DNA of 64,000 nt, from the NCBI RefSeq assembly GCF_905475395.1, contig NC_058342.1, forward strand, positions 21,920,640 through 21,984,639, given 5' to 3'. Shown here piece after piece: positions 13,761 through 25,308 of the stretch (position 1 is the first letter of the stretch; each line of letters opens with the position of its first letter). The position numbers and the translations under genes were made by a program. The notes below the pieces were generated by a model. That model had not been told where the DNA came from. It worked only from the letters and a program-made list of their open reading frames with translations, and made no database searches. The DNA comes from Chrysoperla carnea. Its lineage: Eukaryota; Arthropoda; Insecta; Neuroptera; Chrysopidae.

Positions 13761-13822
13761 CACTGATCTCAAATCAGAATAATCAATTAACTTTACTTTA
13801 TTTAGATGCTTTGAGATCAGTG
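13761..13822. repeat. short perfect inverted repeat
   Basis: CACTGATCTCAAA at 13761-13773 is the exact reverse complement of TTTGAGATCAGTG at 13810-13822, with a 36-base AT-rich loop. It could be a terminal remnant of a small element; no function can be given. Confidence 0.4.
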
Positions 13823-14199
13823 ATTGTTGTAGTATACGTATATATTTTCAAGATTTCGAATATTAAAACAAATACAATCAAAATAATCGTATTTGATAAA
13901 TCGATTTACTTTTAGTTTGTGAAAACCAAACCATTTTATCTTATTGTTTAAGTTAAAAAAATTTATGCATAGATCATTTAAAAAAAAAAAAGTGCAATTT
14001 ACCCAAAGATAATTAAATGTACCTTTAAAATAACACTTTAGTATTAATTATTATGATAAAAAAAAATGATTAAGAAGAAAAAAAGAAGGGAGAGTATATA
14101 CAGTCAAAATCGGTTATAACGGCATTGAAGGGACCATAATTTTGGTCGTTTAATTCGTTGTTAGTAGAACAGGAAGCCAGCAGTCTCATAAGAAAAACA

Positions 14200-14375
14200 T
14201 AGTTTAAAAACTACTGGAGTTATCACAGGTAATTTTACCTTGGGAATCAACCTGAATAAATGGAAGCTCATAAATGACAACCTTTGTGACTAGGAAGAAA
14301 AATCGATAGAACATCTATTTTGTCGATACCCGACACTAGAAAATCGACATTCTAAAATGTTCAAGAGAGGTTTTA
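14200..14375 (+). mobile_element. non-LTR retrotransposon scrap
   Basis: The plus strand reads LNKWKLINDNLCD, stop, EEKSIEHLFCRYPTLENR. This resembles the Cys/His-containing C-terminal segment after the reverse transcriptase of jockey-like LINEs (pattern CxxC...E...HxxxxCP). One internal stop and the short length mark it as a relic. Confidence 0.4.
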
Positions 14376-14703
14376 TTAATGGTTATTTGTATATATGGAG
14401 AAAGTAATTAGTTTGCTAAAAGTTGGAGATACATCAGGGCAGCGCAATTGGTCTGAGACCTCCAAGTGAGTGGCGACATTACCGAACGAACCTTTCAACC
14501 CACCTACCTATCGAAAGTTATCATATTGCGATATGTACAATTTAAGTCTCTGAAATAATACGATTGTTGCGTGATGTCAAATTCGCCATGTTACCCATTA
14601 AAATTTGAAATTAAAAAAAAAAAAACTACACTTGATACCATAATAAAAATTGAAAGTGAAATAAACATTGATTAAAAAACGAAGAAGTTACAAGCATCCA
14701 AAT

Positions 14704-15283
14704 TAGAGATGAAACGGATATCCGATAACCATCCGGTATTCGGCGTATTCGGCCTGTTTTCATTATCGGTCGGATACCGGATGGTAATTCAATATCCGGA
14801 TTTACTATCCAATTCCGGATAGTAAAATTCAAGCCTTTCGCCGTAAACGCTACTGCCAGATGCATTAAGATGAATTCTAACAAATCTTGACAACTGCGGG
14901 TACTAATTCAAATTAACTGACCACCAAATGTATGGGTCGTGATTGCGATCGAATCGAGATGTCTTTAAGAAAAAGTAAATCTCGCAATTGGATTTTGTTT
15001 TTCTTGATCATAACCATCTGACTACTATTATCCTTTGCCATTTCATTGCAACAGTTCCAAAAAGTCTCATGAGCTTCACGTGTGAGCAGGTGATGAAAAC
15101 ATCGATGGTTTTTTACTGTCAGAAGAAGATTCTTCGTTATTTTTTTTATATTCTATCATGATTCTTTGTCGAGCTTTTTCAGTTTCAAGAACTCCTAAAT
15201 AGTCTGACTTGAACCACGACGACAAGTGAAATAAAGTGGAACTACCGAATATCCGGTCTAAACCACTATCCGTTTCATCTCTA
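14704..15283. mobile_element. hAT-like non-autonomous element
   Basis: About 580 bp with matching ends: TAGAGATGAAACGGATA at 14704-14720 and its reverse complement at 15267-15283. The terminal pattern TAGAGATG is typical of hAT elements. Next to the left end are several copies of a TATCCGGAT-like word (14715-14825), repeated near the right end (about 15248-15256), as expected for transposase-binding sites. The 8-bp flanks ATCCAAAT and ATTCAAAG agree at six positions and could be a decayed target duplication. No transposase is encoded. Confidence 0.55.
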
Positions 15284-18200
15284 ATTCAAAGATTGTTGCC
15301 CCTTATAGCAAAACAAAGTTTTATATGTAATCTCTATGGTGATACCGTGCAATAACGCCACTAAACTATATCTTGCGCTTTCGTTAATTAGAAATTTTAA
15401 ACGTTCATACTACTTAAAATTTTCAAAAACCAACTCCACTTTTCCAGTGAAAATTTTTCGCCTGAAGGGTTTTGGTGATTTTTCACTAAAAATCATCCCT
15501 CTCCATACCAAATGAACCCCTCTTAACATAACAACTACTGGTAACTAATTCACAGGAATGTTAACTACACAGGCGATAGAAATTCATACACGTTCCCTAC
15601 AAAAAATTAACAATTGCCAACTATTTAATTAATTTAATCCCAAATTGACTGGCGACCCGCGGGTGTTGTTCAATTAACCTTGTGTTAATTCTACTGATGT
15701 ATGGGATGTTCAAATATGTATTTATACATTAATTCAGCCAATTTTCATCTTACAAATTCATCGTAATAATCGATTCGTCAATATTAGCGATGTCGGTTTA
15801 GTCGATTTTGATTGTATATCTGACAGACTAATGTAGGCTTGTGGTTTAATGTTTTTCAAGACTACTTCTGGTCTGTGTATACTAATTACATAGCGAGTCA
15901 ATATTTTGTAATCCAGAATCTAGTTAATTTTACATAGGCATGTTCATATATCGGGATTTTTTAATTGCTTTTCTAGTTACTACTTTTCACTTGGATGTAA
16001 AGTCATCAAGTACTAAATTTTTCATCCGATGTTTGATGCGCAACTAAAGACCACATACTTTGAACACCACAAACACATGTGTTAGGCTGTGGTAATCAAA
16101 CGAAGCTCAACATTTACTCACCGTCGCGTCATAGACAGCAATTAGTATAGCTTATGATTGGCTACTAACAACACACCTAACCAAATTCTTAATTTTTTGA
16201 GAATAATCTAGGAAAATATTGGAACCCTCTGGAACATTCAAGAAAACTGCCTAATCTCGATTACTTCAGCACTTGTTTTCTTTCGACACTCCTGCATTCC
16301 CAAAGGGATGCAGCATAGGAATATATGTTCGAAAAATCAAAGTTAAAAAATAGTCTAAAGAGCGTCTTTTCTAGAAATACTGAATGCATGTAACTTGAAC
16401 AGATGACATATTTTAATGAGGGTCAGAAAAAAAAAATTTCTATTCTTAATTGTTATTCACAAATTTTAATTAAAAAAGAAGAATAATAATAATTTCAGTT
16501 TTTGGTACATTGCATTCGCCAGCCATATAAAATCATGGTGGAAAGTAAAGAAAGGTGTGCTCTTGCGGACAAAAATGAATCACAGTAGTGAAACAAAGGA
16601 CTTTTTATTTTGGATTTCTATTTAATATAAGTGTCACACTCTAATTTTGAGATTAAATAAAAATTAATGCCTATGAAATATGAATTATATATTAATAATT
16701 TTTTAATTTTAATTAAGAAAATATTTATTTTAAATATAAGCATCGATTTAAATATATTATATTTATAATTTTGAGATATTTTGCGAGTACTTGTCATTGG
16801 AGTACATTGTGAAAGTTTTTAAAGGTTAGTTACTGAGATATAAAATGTAAATATTAGAGTGTATGACGTTCATGGAATAATTTTATCGTTTCAAAAGAGT
16901 GTAATTATATTAGTAGCGAACTGATGGCAAATATGGGTTTTTGTAACTAAAGAAAATGTTTTCTTACAAAAAAGGGAATCAATGAGAAGATTGATTCCTT
17001 TACGTATTTTCGTACACTACTGGGGTAGTAATAATTAAATGTAAGTGGAAAAGTTATGCACAAATTAATAAGGAAATGATAAATTAATAACTGTTGTGAA
17101 CCGGTCGAAGGCAGTAGAAAATATGGTAACTTGTAATTTCTTTTACGCTCCAAAAATTTGAGCCGATATTGCCTAATTCCAAAAAGAGGTATGAATAATA
17201 ACGTTTTAATTAAATAAAAATTATACAGGAATTAGATGTAGTCTTAATACCATACCAAACAAAAAATAATTTACTAAAAGTTTTATTGGAAATACGGGTG
17301 TTTAAAGTAGATCAATTTACAACTGGGTAAAACTTTCGGCTGATTTACAAACAACATCCAATAATTTTTGATGAGGACTTTATATCCCGAGTAGTAGTAA
17401 TTCTCCAGGAGTATCTGTTCAACACTTCCAAAGTAAAATTTTCTATATGTGAACATGCCTCACCCAACCAAGTCCAGATACAAGGACTATTATGTTTTTA
17501 CCTATTATAATTTACTTCCATTCTAATAATTAATGAAACTTAGTCACTAAAACAGTTTTCTTATAAATATATAAATAAATTAACCCCACATAAAATAAGG
17601 TAATCTAAAAATATGACAATATTTTAAAATGTCGCTGTTTTTATTAGTTGTTGTAGACATATAAAAAAAATCATTCGATAAAATATTTAATATAAAAAAA
17701 TTTGTCACTTAATGATATTAATTAAGAAAACGAACAAATAAAGGATTTCAATGGATTGAAAACAAAAAATTTCATTGTTTTGAGCCCTATTAACTAACCT
17801 GCGAACTAGCAATATGTGTGTATGTCTTTAAAATTCAAAACCTGGATAAGAAGTGAAACATCAGTATGTGATAAAATTGAGTACAAAGTTAAAATCATCT
17901 TATACAAATACTGCTAGATTTTACGATGATGCCTTGGTTCATTAGATCTTTAATATGGCCTGAGGTGGGAAGAGTATGAAGGGTGGGTTTCTCACTGGAA
18001 TGTCTTCCTTCATCTGAATCCCATAGTCGTAGTCTCGAGCGCAGCCAATTCTGTCTGTAAGGACGTCGTCAAAAGCGGCTTTTGTTGAACATGTGACAGG
18101 GTCGGGAACATTATAATATTACATGCGCTACCGGACGGGTGGTCTGTGAAGGGTATGAGATGTTTGGGGCAAATCCGAAAACTACTATGGAGTTGATGAA

Positions 18201-19050
18201 GTTTAGTTGAGCCTTCATTTTGGACAGAAAATTCACTCCCAGACAGAATCCCATTGGACAGAAAATTCAATAGTAAGTCATAAGTTTGGTCATTTTATTA
18301 AATTTAACTTGTATTACAATATCGAAAATAATGGATAGTTAACATATATGGGAGACATCTTGGCTAGGAATCAACAATTATATTTACTGTCACCATTATT
18401 AATTTCACTTAAAAATTTTGGTGAATATTTGTTTTGCCATAAGGGCAATTACTTCTTTTCAAACTGTCCTAAAACTATTAAAATTTTTAGTTTTATTTTG
18501 GATTTACTCCTGAAGAAGATTCTGGAATTAATAATAAACGCGAAATTTCAATGCGTTATTATTGAGCGACAGGGTCATGTTTTGGAAACTTTAAAAGAGA
18601 CAAACAAATTGAGCACACGAATAACTTGGAGTAGTTGCAAATTTCTTCAAAAAATAGGAATCGGCAGGCGCGCTGGTTCCAGCATTCACGCATTTCGTTC
18701 GTTTGTTCATCACAATTGCAGGGCTATTCTTTTCAGTTAAACTAAGACCGATTAAATATCTATTTGAGATAAACAATATTTCAAGATAAACTCATTTTAA
18801 ATAAACTGATGAATGGGCTCATTTCGCGGAATTCGAAACATGCCAGTGTTTCTGCTTGGTGGAAATGAGTTTTTTTTTTTAAATGATGGTAATTTTTTCT
18901 TTAATTATCAATAAGGAGTACGACGAAAACTATTTAAACAATTTTATTGCGTAATTTTAGTACTTTAAACATTTCTTTTCAGATCTTTTCTCTCTTTCAT
19001 TCCCTCCTCTATTCCTGATAGACTGTATGCTGCCGAATAAATGCATAAAA
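15284..19050. other. non-coding AT-rich stretch
   Basis: No supported gene. The frame at 18348-18740 (130 codons) and the one at 18010-18270 have no recognisable motifs and no splice context. Confidence 0.45.
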
Positions 19051-20300
19051 TTGAAGCAATAAATTTGTTTATATTTTTCTTTAAATAAATTTAATGCTCA
19101 CTTGTGTAAAAACTACATTGAAACTGTATAATATCATTTAAAATAAAAAATAATAACGAAAAATGAAGTTGAAATTGAAAGTTATTTATTAATATCGTCA
19201 GCCTAGCCTAAGCTTGACCTATAATACATCATCTTAAAATAAATATCATTAAATAAATATATCGAAATATAAGATAAATATTTATCTATAAACCAAACTT
19301 GGAATACAAAATGAGTTATAAATAAACTGGATTTCTTTTTTATGTATGGCTGGTTTAAATGGATGATTAACGTTTGGAGATGTTTTATACTTTACTTTAT
19401 GTAATATTGTATAAATACCCATTTTATGTAATATTGAAATAATAAGTGCTCATTGATTTCGGTATAAACAAAAACTCGATTTCTTTTTTTATGTATAGCT
19501 GGTTTAAATGGATGATTAACGTTTGGAGATGTTTTATACTTTCATTAAATTTCACCCATTTTATGTAATAATGAAATAATAAGTGCTCATTGAGTTTTGG
19601 TAAAACTGTTTGTTGTAAATTTTGAAGATATTCTTTAAGAAAATTTTTTGTTTCTCTTTACGTATATGAAATCGTCAGTGGAGCAACTTCACGACGCCAA
19701 TCAAGTTGCTAGTCAATGGACTTCGTTCATCTCATTGTCTGTTATCGCTGTAACTCCCCTTTGAGCTATTTTGACTTTACATTCAAAAACAGAAAGCGAT
19801 ACTCGGTAGAATTAATAAATATCTTCCTTAAAGGAACATTGTTGAAAATATATGCGCAGTTCCGAATCCGATTGCGCGTGTAGTAACGCACTTGGTGATC
19901 ACTTTCAGCGTACTCACGGCCTCCAATCTGTTGGTTAGTATTTTATCCCAATTAATTAACACATTTAAATTATTATTCATATTTATTTTGTCCAAATAAA
20001 TAATTACATGAATTTTATTATTATTATTTTATTACATGAAACTGAACTGAAAAATTATGTTCCATACAACGTAATGTGTTTGTTCCATGCCACGCAGTCC
20101 ATCTATGACTCATCATAGACCTGCATTTAATTATTTATATATTTCTATAATATTTCATTGTGAAATGACGTCACTAAAAATTAAAGCAATAAACTTCATT
20201 ATATTTTTTCTTTAAATCAATTTAATACTATCAACTCTGTAAAAACTAAACTTGAAACTTTATAATATCATTTAAGCTAAAAAATAATGAATGCAAAATG
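19051..20300. repeat. dispersed direct repeat pair
   Basis: 19051-19165 and 20181-20300 are diverged copies of one ~115-bp sequence. Both contain AAGCAATAAA, TTTTTCTTTAAAT, GTAAAAACTA and ATAATATCATTTAA in the same order. They are direct repeats about 1.13 kb apart, possibly two ends or copies of an unnamed element. Confidence 0.5.
19320..19605. repeat. tandem duplication, ~147-bp unit
   Basis: Two adjacent copies, about 19320-19466 and 19467-19605. Both contain GGATGATTAACGTTTGGAGA, CCCATTTTATGTAATA and GAAATAATAAGTGCTCATTG in the same order, with a small indel and scattered substitutions. Confidence 0.65.
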
Positions 20301-22523
20301 TGAATGATCTGAGCTAAGATTTCATTATCGTCCATTGTTGGTATTTCTAGCATATTCTTAACAAATACAAATTTTAAAGGATCTTTACCAATGCATTCTT
20401 GCAGTCTTTTTAACTCATCACTAGCTGCAACGCATACTAAATATATTTAAATATCAATATATCATTTAAAGTAGCTTAAAATATCTTAAATTCGAAAGAA
20501 ACATAAACGATTTATTTTTTATTTTTTAAGGTTAGGACAACGTAACTTACAATCACTGTCAAAAGTAGCAGCTATTAATATATTATTAATATTAATGGTT
20601 TATTACTACTTACCGTCACCATCAATGCTGAAATCCACTCGTTATCGAATTTATATTTATTTTATTTTATTAATTTTGGAAAATATTTTAAATTACAAAA
20701 GATACAAAAGACGTGAATACGGTTATTTTGTTGGTAATGGGCAATTGTTTCGATTCGATATAATCTAAAAATAATCGAACATCGATGAATCGAACATTAA
20801 ACAAATCGATAGAAATAATCGATGTTTAAAAAAAAAGAATGTATTAAGCGCTCATGTATTAAAATTGTGATGAGTGGTGTTTAGTTGTGAACGCACTCAT
20901 CCTACACAATAGACTACATGACCAACGAAGTGTACTGTCGAACTATGACGAATACACACTGACTGAACGTGAACCGGTGAACGTGCATCAACAAATGCTA
21001 GCAGCCATTACTGAGTGAATGAACTAATTACTAAACAAACGAAAGTTTTATAATCAAGTTAATAATAATTAAATCTATTGTAAATAGTTTTATTTAATTA
21101 AAACCCATTCACAAATATTGCATAAATACATCAAAATTGAAGAGCAATTATCATGTTGATATTTTTTGAAATAAATAAGAATGGTTTTAGTTTTTCTGAA
21201 AATGTTTATAAAATTGTTCAAGAAAATATGTGCAAATAATAAAATACGCTTTATGATTTGTGAATATTCCATAAACTTTTCTGAAAGTGTTTGCAAAATT
21301 GTTCAAGAAATAACCTGAAAAATGTGAGAAGATAAGAAATAACGTTTTATAATTTGTTAATATTCCATTTAAGATAATGCGTTGATTATTAATTGAAAAA
21401 TGTTGACTTCATGTTGAAAAACTCATGTGATGAAATTTATTAACAGTATCAGTGCTTAATAATTTTTGTATGGGAGACACAAAATGAATTTGATGGAAGT
21501 GTTTCATTTTCTTCAAAATAAATTATGGGAGTTTTAAAAATACTTTGTTGAAGGTATCATGGGATTTCAATCTGAACAGAACAGAAAACTCCACACCGAC
21601 ATTCTTTTAATTCAATAAAATATAATAATTGTATGAAAATTTTTAATTTTCTCAAAATGATACCTAAAGTTCAGTTCAAAAGGAGTCTGTTACCGCAGTT
21701 TTTCAATTCATTTTTTTGAATTCGTTCTCGAAATGTGCTTTTTTTGTTGATCACTCAACACTATCATTATTCCTGTTGTATATTTTTTTGTCCTAATCAG
21801 TTCAATGGAAACTTGGACAATTTTCCAATATAAAGATGTCTTCTTCCAATTTTTTATTTTGAAAAATAATTTATTTCAATATTTATTACTTTACGTAATT
21901 TCGAAATGTGTTTGTGTTGTTGATCGTTCAACACTATATTTCAGTTTTAGATGCCAATAATGAAATCAATTCAAAGAAGACTTCATATTATAAATATTAT
22001 TGGCGTTGCCTTGCTTTAGGTCAAATTTGACCGAGTAAATGAATGTATTGATTACTAAATTTTTTTGATCCAACGCGGATCATTTTGTTCGAAATTCAAT
22101 TAAGTAAAAGACAAAAATTAATTTTTGATCTAGCTCCAATTTCCGGGGATTTTGTCTTCTAAGTCCCCAAAATGAAATGCTTAAAAAAAATAGGCAAGAA
22201 TACCACTCAGGGAGTTTTTGAAGTCGCTGAAATCGAATCTAATCATGAAAACTGTGAAAATTCAAAATGATACCCGAAAATTTCAATTTAATAGCCGGCT
22301 CCCATTTGACCATCGTAAAATTGAAACATGATTAAAACAAATATATTAAGAAAATAAAATTATCGTGAGGATGAAGGTTTCGAGGTTGCTGAATCCACAC
22401 ATTTACTAGTTGCTACAAATTTTTTATTGCAAAATCAGAAATGCATATTCGAACATTTTTAAGTTCAAATGATTTCATTAGAACTCCAGTTTTATCGTTT
22501 TTTTCAGTTTTATCCAGTTTTGG
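20301..22523. other. non-coding AT-rich stretch
   Basis: No gene is recognised. A cluster of CGAT-containing words (ATCGAACATCGATGAATCG and similar) at 20750-20825 may be a remnant of a small palindromic element. Confidence 0.4.
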
Positions 22524-22679
22524 CGCCCGCCGGCGCCACAACCGGACTTTTAAAACTTAACCAACTTGGACTTTCATTTTTGGACCATGGCCATGGCCAC
22601 AGCCGGTCGATCAACCGGTCCAAAAGTGAAAGTCCAAGGTGGTTAAGTTTGAAAAGTCCGGATGTGGCGCCGGCGGGTG
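22524..22679. repeat. GC-rich long inverted repeat (hairpin)
   Basis: Arms 22524-22586 and 22617-22679 are near-perfect reverse complements (63 bp each, a few mismatches), separated by 30 bases that contain a CCATGGCCATGG palindrome. The outer part (GCCCGCCGGCGCCAC) is strikingly GC-rich in an AT-rich neighbourhood. It would fold into a long stable stem. It may be a foldback element or hairpin RNA precursor; the sequence alone does not decide. Confidence 0.75.
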
Positions 22680-23333
22680 GGTAGGTAGTAGAAGATTTAT
22701 AACCTTCTCATTTAAAATACAAGTATACGAAAAAAAGCAGTATATAAAGGATGCAAAGTTATTAAATAACTGTTCGGAACAATTTATGAATGCGTTTTTC
22801 AAAATCTGGCCGCCTGTAAATAGTTTTCCGTTGGTACTGTGGTGCGGATGGTTTGAATGATCGATAAATTGTACTTATCAATCTTTTACCATTCGAAAAA
22901 TCAGGAAAACTGACACCAGTACTTTAATTATTTCTTTTGTGAAAGTACACACAAATATTAATTAGACTTGTTTTAAATCTATTTACAATAAATAATTGTA
23001 TTCGACGAAATGTTACAATATGGTTGAACGTGACTTTACGATACAAAGTTCTGATTTTATGAAATAATTGACATAGTATTTATACAAAAATTTTAGTGTG
23101 TCCATAATTAAAAAATGACGTACTATTTTTATAAATTAAATAGAAAATGCTGACTTAAAAATAAACAGTTTTTTAAATATTAAATAGACGAGTATTTAAT
23201 AAAATGTTATTACTAAATGTTTTATTGGAATGTGAAGCAATATCCGATCGGGTCATCGTATTCTAAATTATAATTATATTTTGGAAATTTTGAGAATAAT
23301 ATTAGGGAAATGGTTGATGGCCTTATATTTGAA
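22680..23333. other. flank, probable remnant of 3' LTR
   Basis: No coding signal. Part of this stretch should be the 3' LTR body of the retroelement at 23365-27003 (minus orientation), but I could not find its far end because no second LTR is present for comparison. Confidence 0.3.
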
Positions 23334-23356
23334 GGGCACAACATCTCTCTCTTCTT
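23334..23356 (-). promoter_or_regulatory. polypurine tract and LTR start
   Basis: On the minus strand, just after the env stop, AAGAAGAGAGAGA (23356-23344) is followed directly by TGTTGTGCCC (23343-23334). A purine run abutting a TGTTGTG start is the usual polypurine tract/3' LTR boundary of Gypsy-type elements. Confidence 0.55.
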
Positions 23357-23364
23357 AAAATGAT

Positions 23365-25308
23365 TTATACCCTGGAGGGTGTTAAATCATGAGGCTGTAG
23401 ACGTTTTCTTCTCTGGCGGGTTGGTTTGTTATTGTGGCTGAATTGTGGCTCGATTTCAGCTTGTTGGGTTTCTTCTTCGCGTTTCGTGAAATGGACGGCA
23501 GGTGTAGTTTCACTGCTACTCAAACAGGAGATTTTGGACCATCCAAATTGTAGATAATTATATATTATGGGTAAACATCCACACTTAAAGCAAACATATA
23601 TAATAATCAGTGTGATCGTTAATGCAATTGTGAATTTAAGCGTAAACCAATTGGATGTTGGAAAATATTTTCCCAAGAATTCGACATGGTCGTGTATTTC
23701 TTTATCCAATTGCTGATCCAGGCTTTGCAAATGATGCAAGTTGTTCGCAAATTGTTCTAAGTTTGAGAAATGTAGTTGAGTAGGTGTTATATTTTTAATT
23801 ATTTCGGATTTCTTCCTGCATTCTCCACAGTAGCTGATATTGATGTCTGGTATGAAATCACTAAATGGATAAGTCTTTTTAACCATTAAGGGTTTTAATT
23901 CGACGTGATTTGTAAATCCATAGCAATTTTTATTGATTGTAATTTTGGTGATGCTTGTTCCAAGTTCGAATTGTTTTATGGTGTTGTTACAATTAACCGT
24001 TAAGCCGATTGGATTTGAGGTTAAAACCATCCATTGATTAGAGTGTATTTGCTGCCAAATTTCGTGGGTAGCATAATACTTTAAAACTTCACATTCTTTT
24101 GGGATTTGATGAGTTGTTACGGCGAAAAGTTTGGATTCGCATTCTTCGTTGTTGTCGATGTATTTTGTGCCTTCTCTGCATATGAACTTTTGCTCTTGAT
24201 ATTCCTTGCAACTGTTAAGTGTTGTATCCAATATTTGTCGCCTACGATTTTTGCTTGTTAACAGGAAGGGTTTTTTTATTTTGATGGTTTGGTAAAGGTT
24301 TTTAACGATGGGATCAGATATAGGTAGGGAGTAAATCTGGTAGATATCATATTCGTTAAGGTCTACTAGTGTAATTTTTATTTCGATTACCAAGGTTTGT
24401 TTTCAGTTGTAGGGAGTAATGTCCATGGTTTTGTAATAGAACTCTATGTTTGTATACGTTGGTGCAAAAGGTAAATTTAAATTTGTTGCCTTTTTTAATT
24501 CGTCTAATAAAGTTCTTGGCGGTAAAATGTCAAAATTAACAAGATTGTGGCGTGATAGTGTTATGGATCTTTCGAATTTGTCGAGTTCGTTATGGAGCAA
24601 TGATAACAATTCCTTTAATAGAATTTCTAATTGGTTTGTATTTACGTCTTCGTTAAGTATTCGTACTTTGTTTGTCAATTTGTCTGTTTGTGATATTACT
24701 TCGTTAAGTTTGTTCTCTAAAATTTTTATCTGGTTCTGAGTTTTGTTGTGTTGTTTTAAACTATCGGTTATTATTCTTGCTTGATTTTGAATAATCTTGT
24801 TCACATCATTCTGTTCCGTTACTAGTTTATTTACATTTTCGAATAAAAAGTCTGTGTCTGTCGCGTCTGGATTTCCCGTTAATTTATGCCAGATATTTCC
24901 TATACCGTCGAACCATCCATGTTCGTATTTAATCGTACGCTTGACTCTTTTAGTATTGAAATAACTTTCGGCTAGATCATTGGATCTACCCTTTAAATCT
25001 TTAAATTCTAAATTGTAAAATTCATAGGTGAGCTTACATTGCTCATGTATGGGGTTGCATTGTCCTTGAGTGTTGTTAATGTTACACAGATTTTCAAATC
25101 CTTTGAGATATTGAGGTATGTTTTTGTTTATTCTGTCTATAAAACTAATATTGTATACGTGGATTAAGGCTAAGTAATTGTTAATGATTTTAGCTTCGCC
25201 TAGATGATTAAAGTATGTAGGGTTTTTTATTTGATCAGTCTGAACTTGTGCTAGGGCCTGGTTCGCTAGGATCAGGGTCGTCGCTAATATTAGAATCATC
25301 TGTAACAA
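23365..25308 (-). pseudogene. env: errantivirus-type envelope gene, one internal stop
   Basis: Envelope-like protein of an insect env-bearing Gypsy retroelement, with the layout of F-type fusion glycoproteins. An N-terminal hydrophobic signal segment is followed by a dibasic furin-type site (RVKR) about 120 residues in, then a presumed fusion region, coiled-coil-like heptads and several N-x-S/T sites. Near the C terminus is one long hydrophobic membrane segment (about 23590-23660), followed by a cytoplasmic tail. The frame runs from ATG at 25308 to the stop at 23365 but is broken by a single in-frame TGA at 24405-24403; both halves lie in the same frame. It overlaps the end of pol by 74 nt. 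The tandem array starts inside this gene at 24687, so only this copy has the 3' part. The element also lacks its 5' half, so it is defective. Confidence 0.8.

Noticed and set aside
14110-14160. AGTCAAAATCGGTTATAACG resembling a Tigger terminal repeat
   Set aside because: No partner terminus or transposase nearby could be matched with confidence.
18348-18740. 130-codon plus-strand open frame
   Set aside because: No recognisable motif, no splice signals that extend it, and unremarkable composition in an AT-rich stretch.
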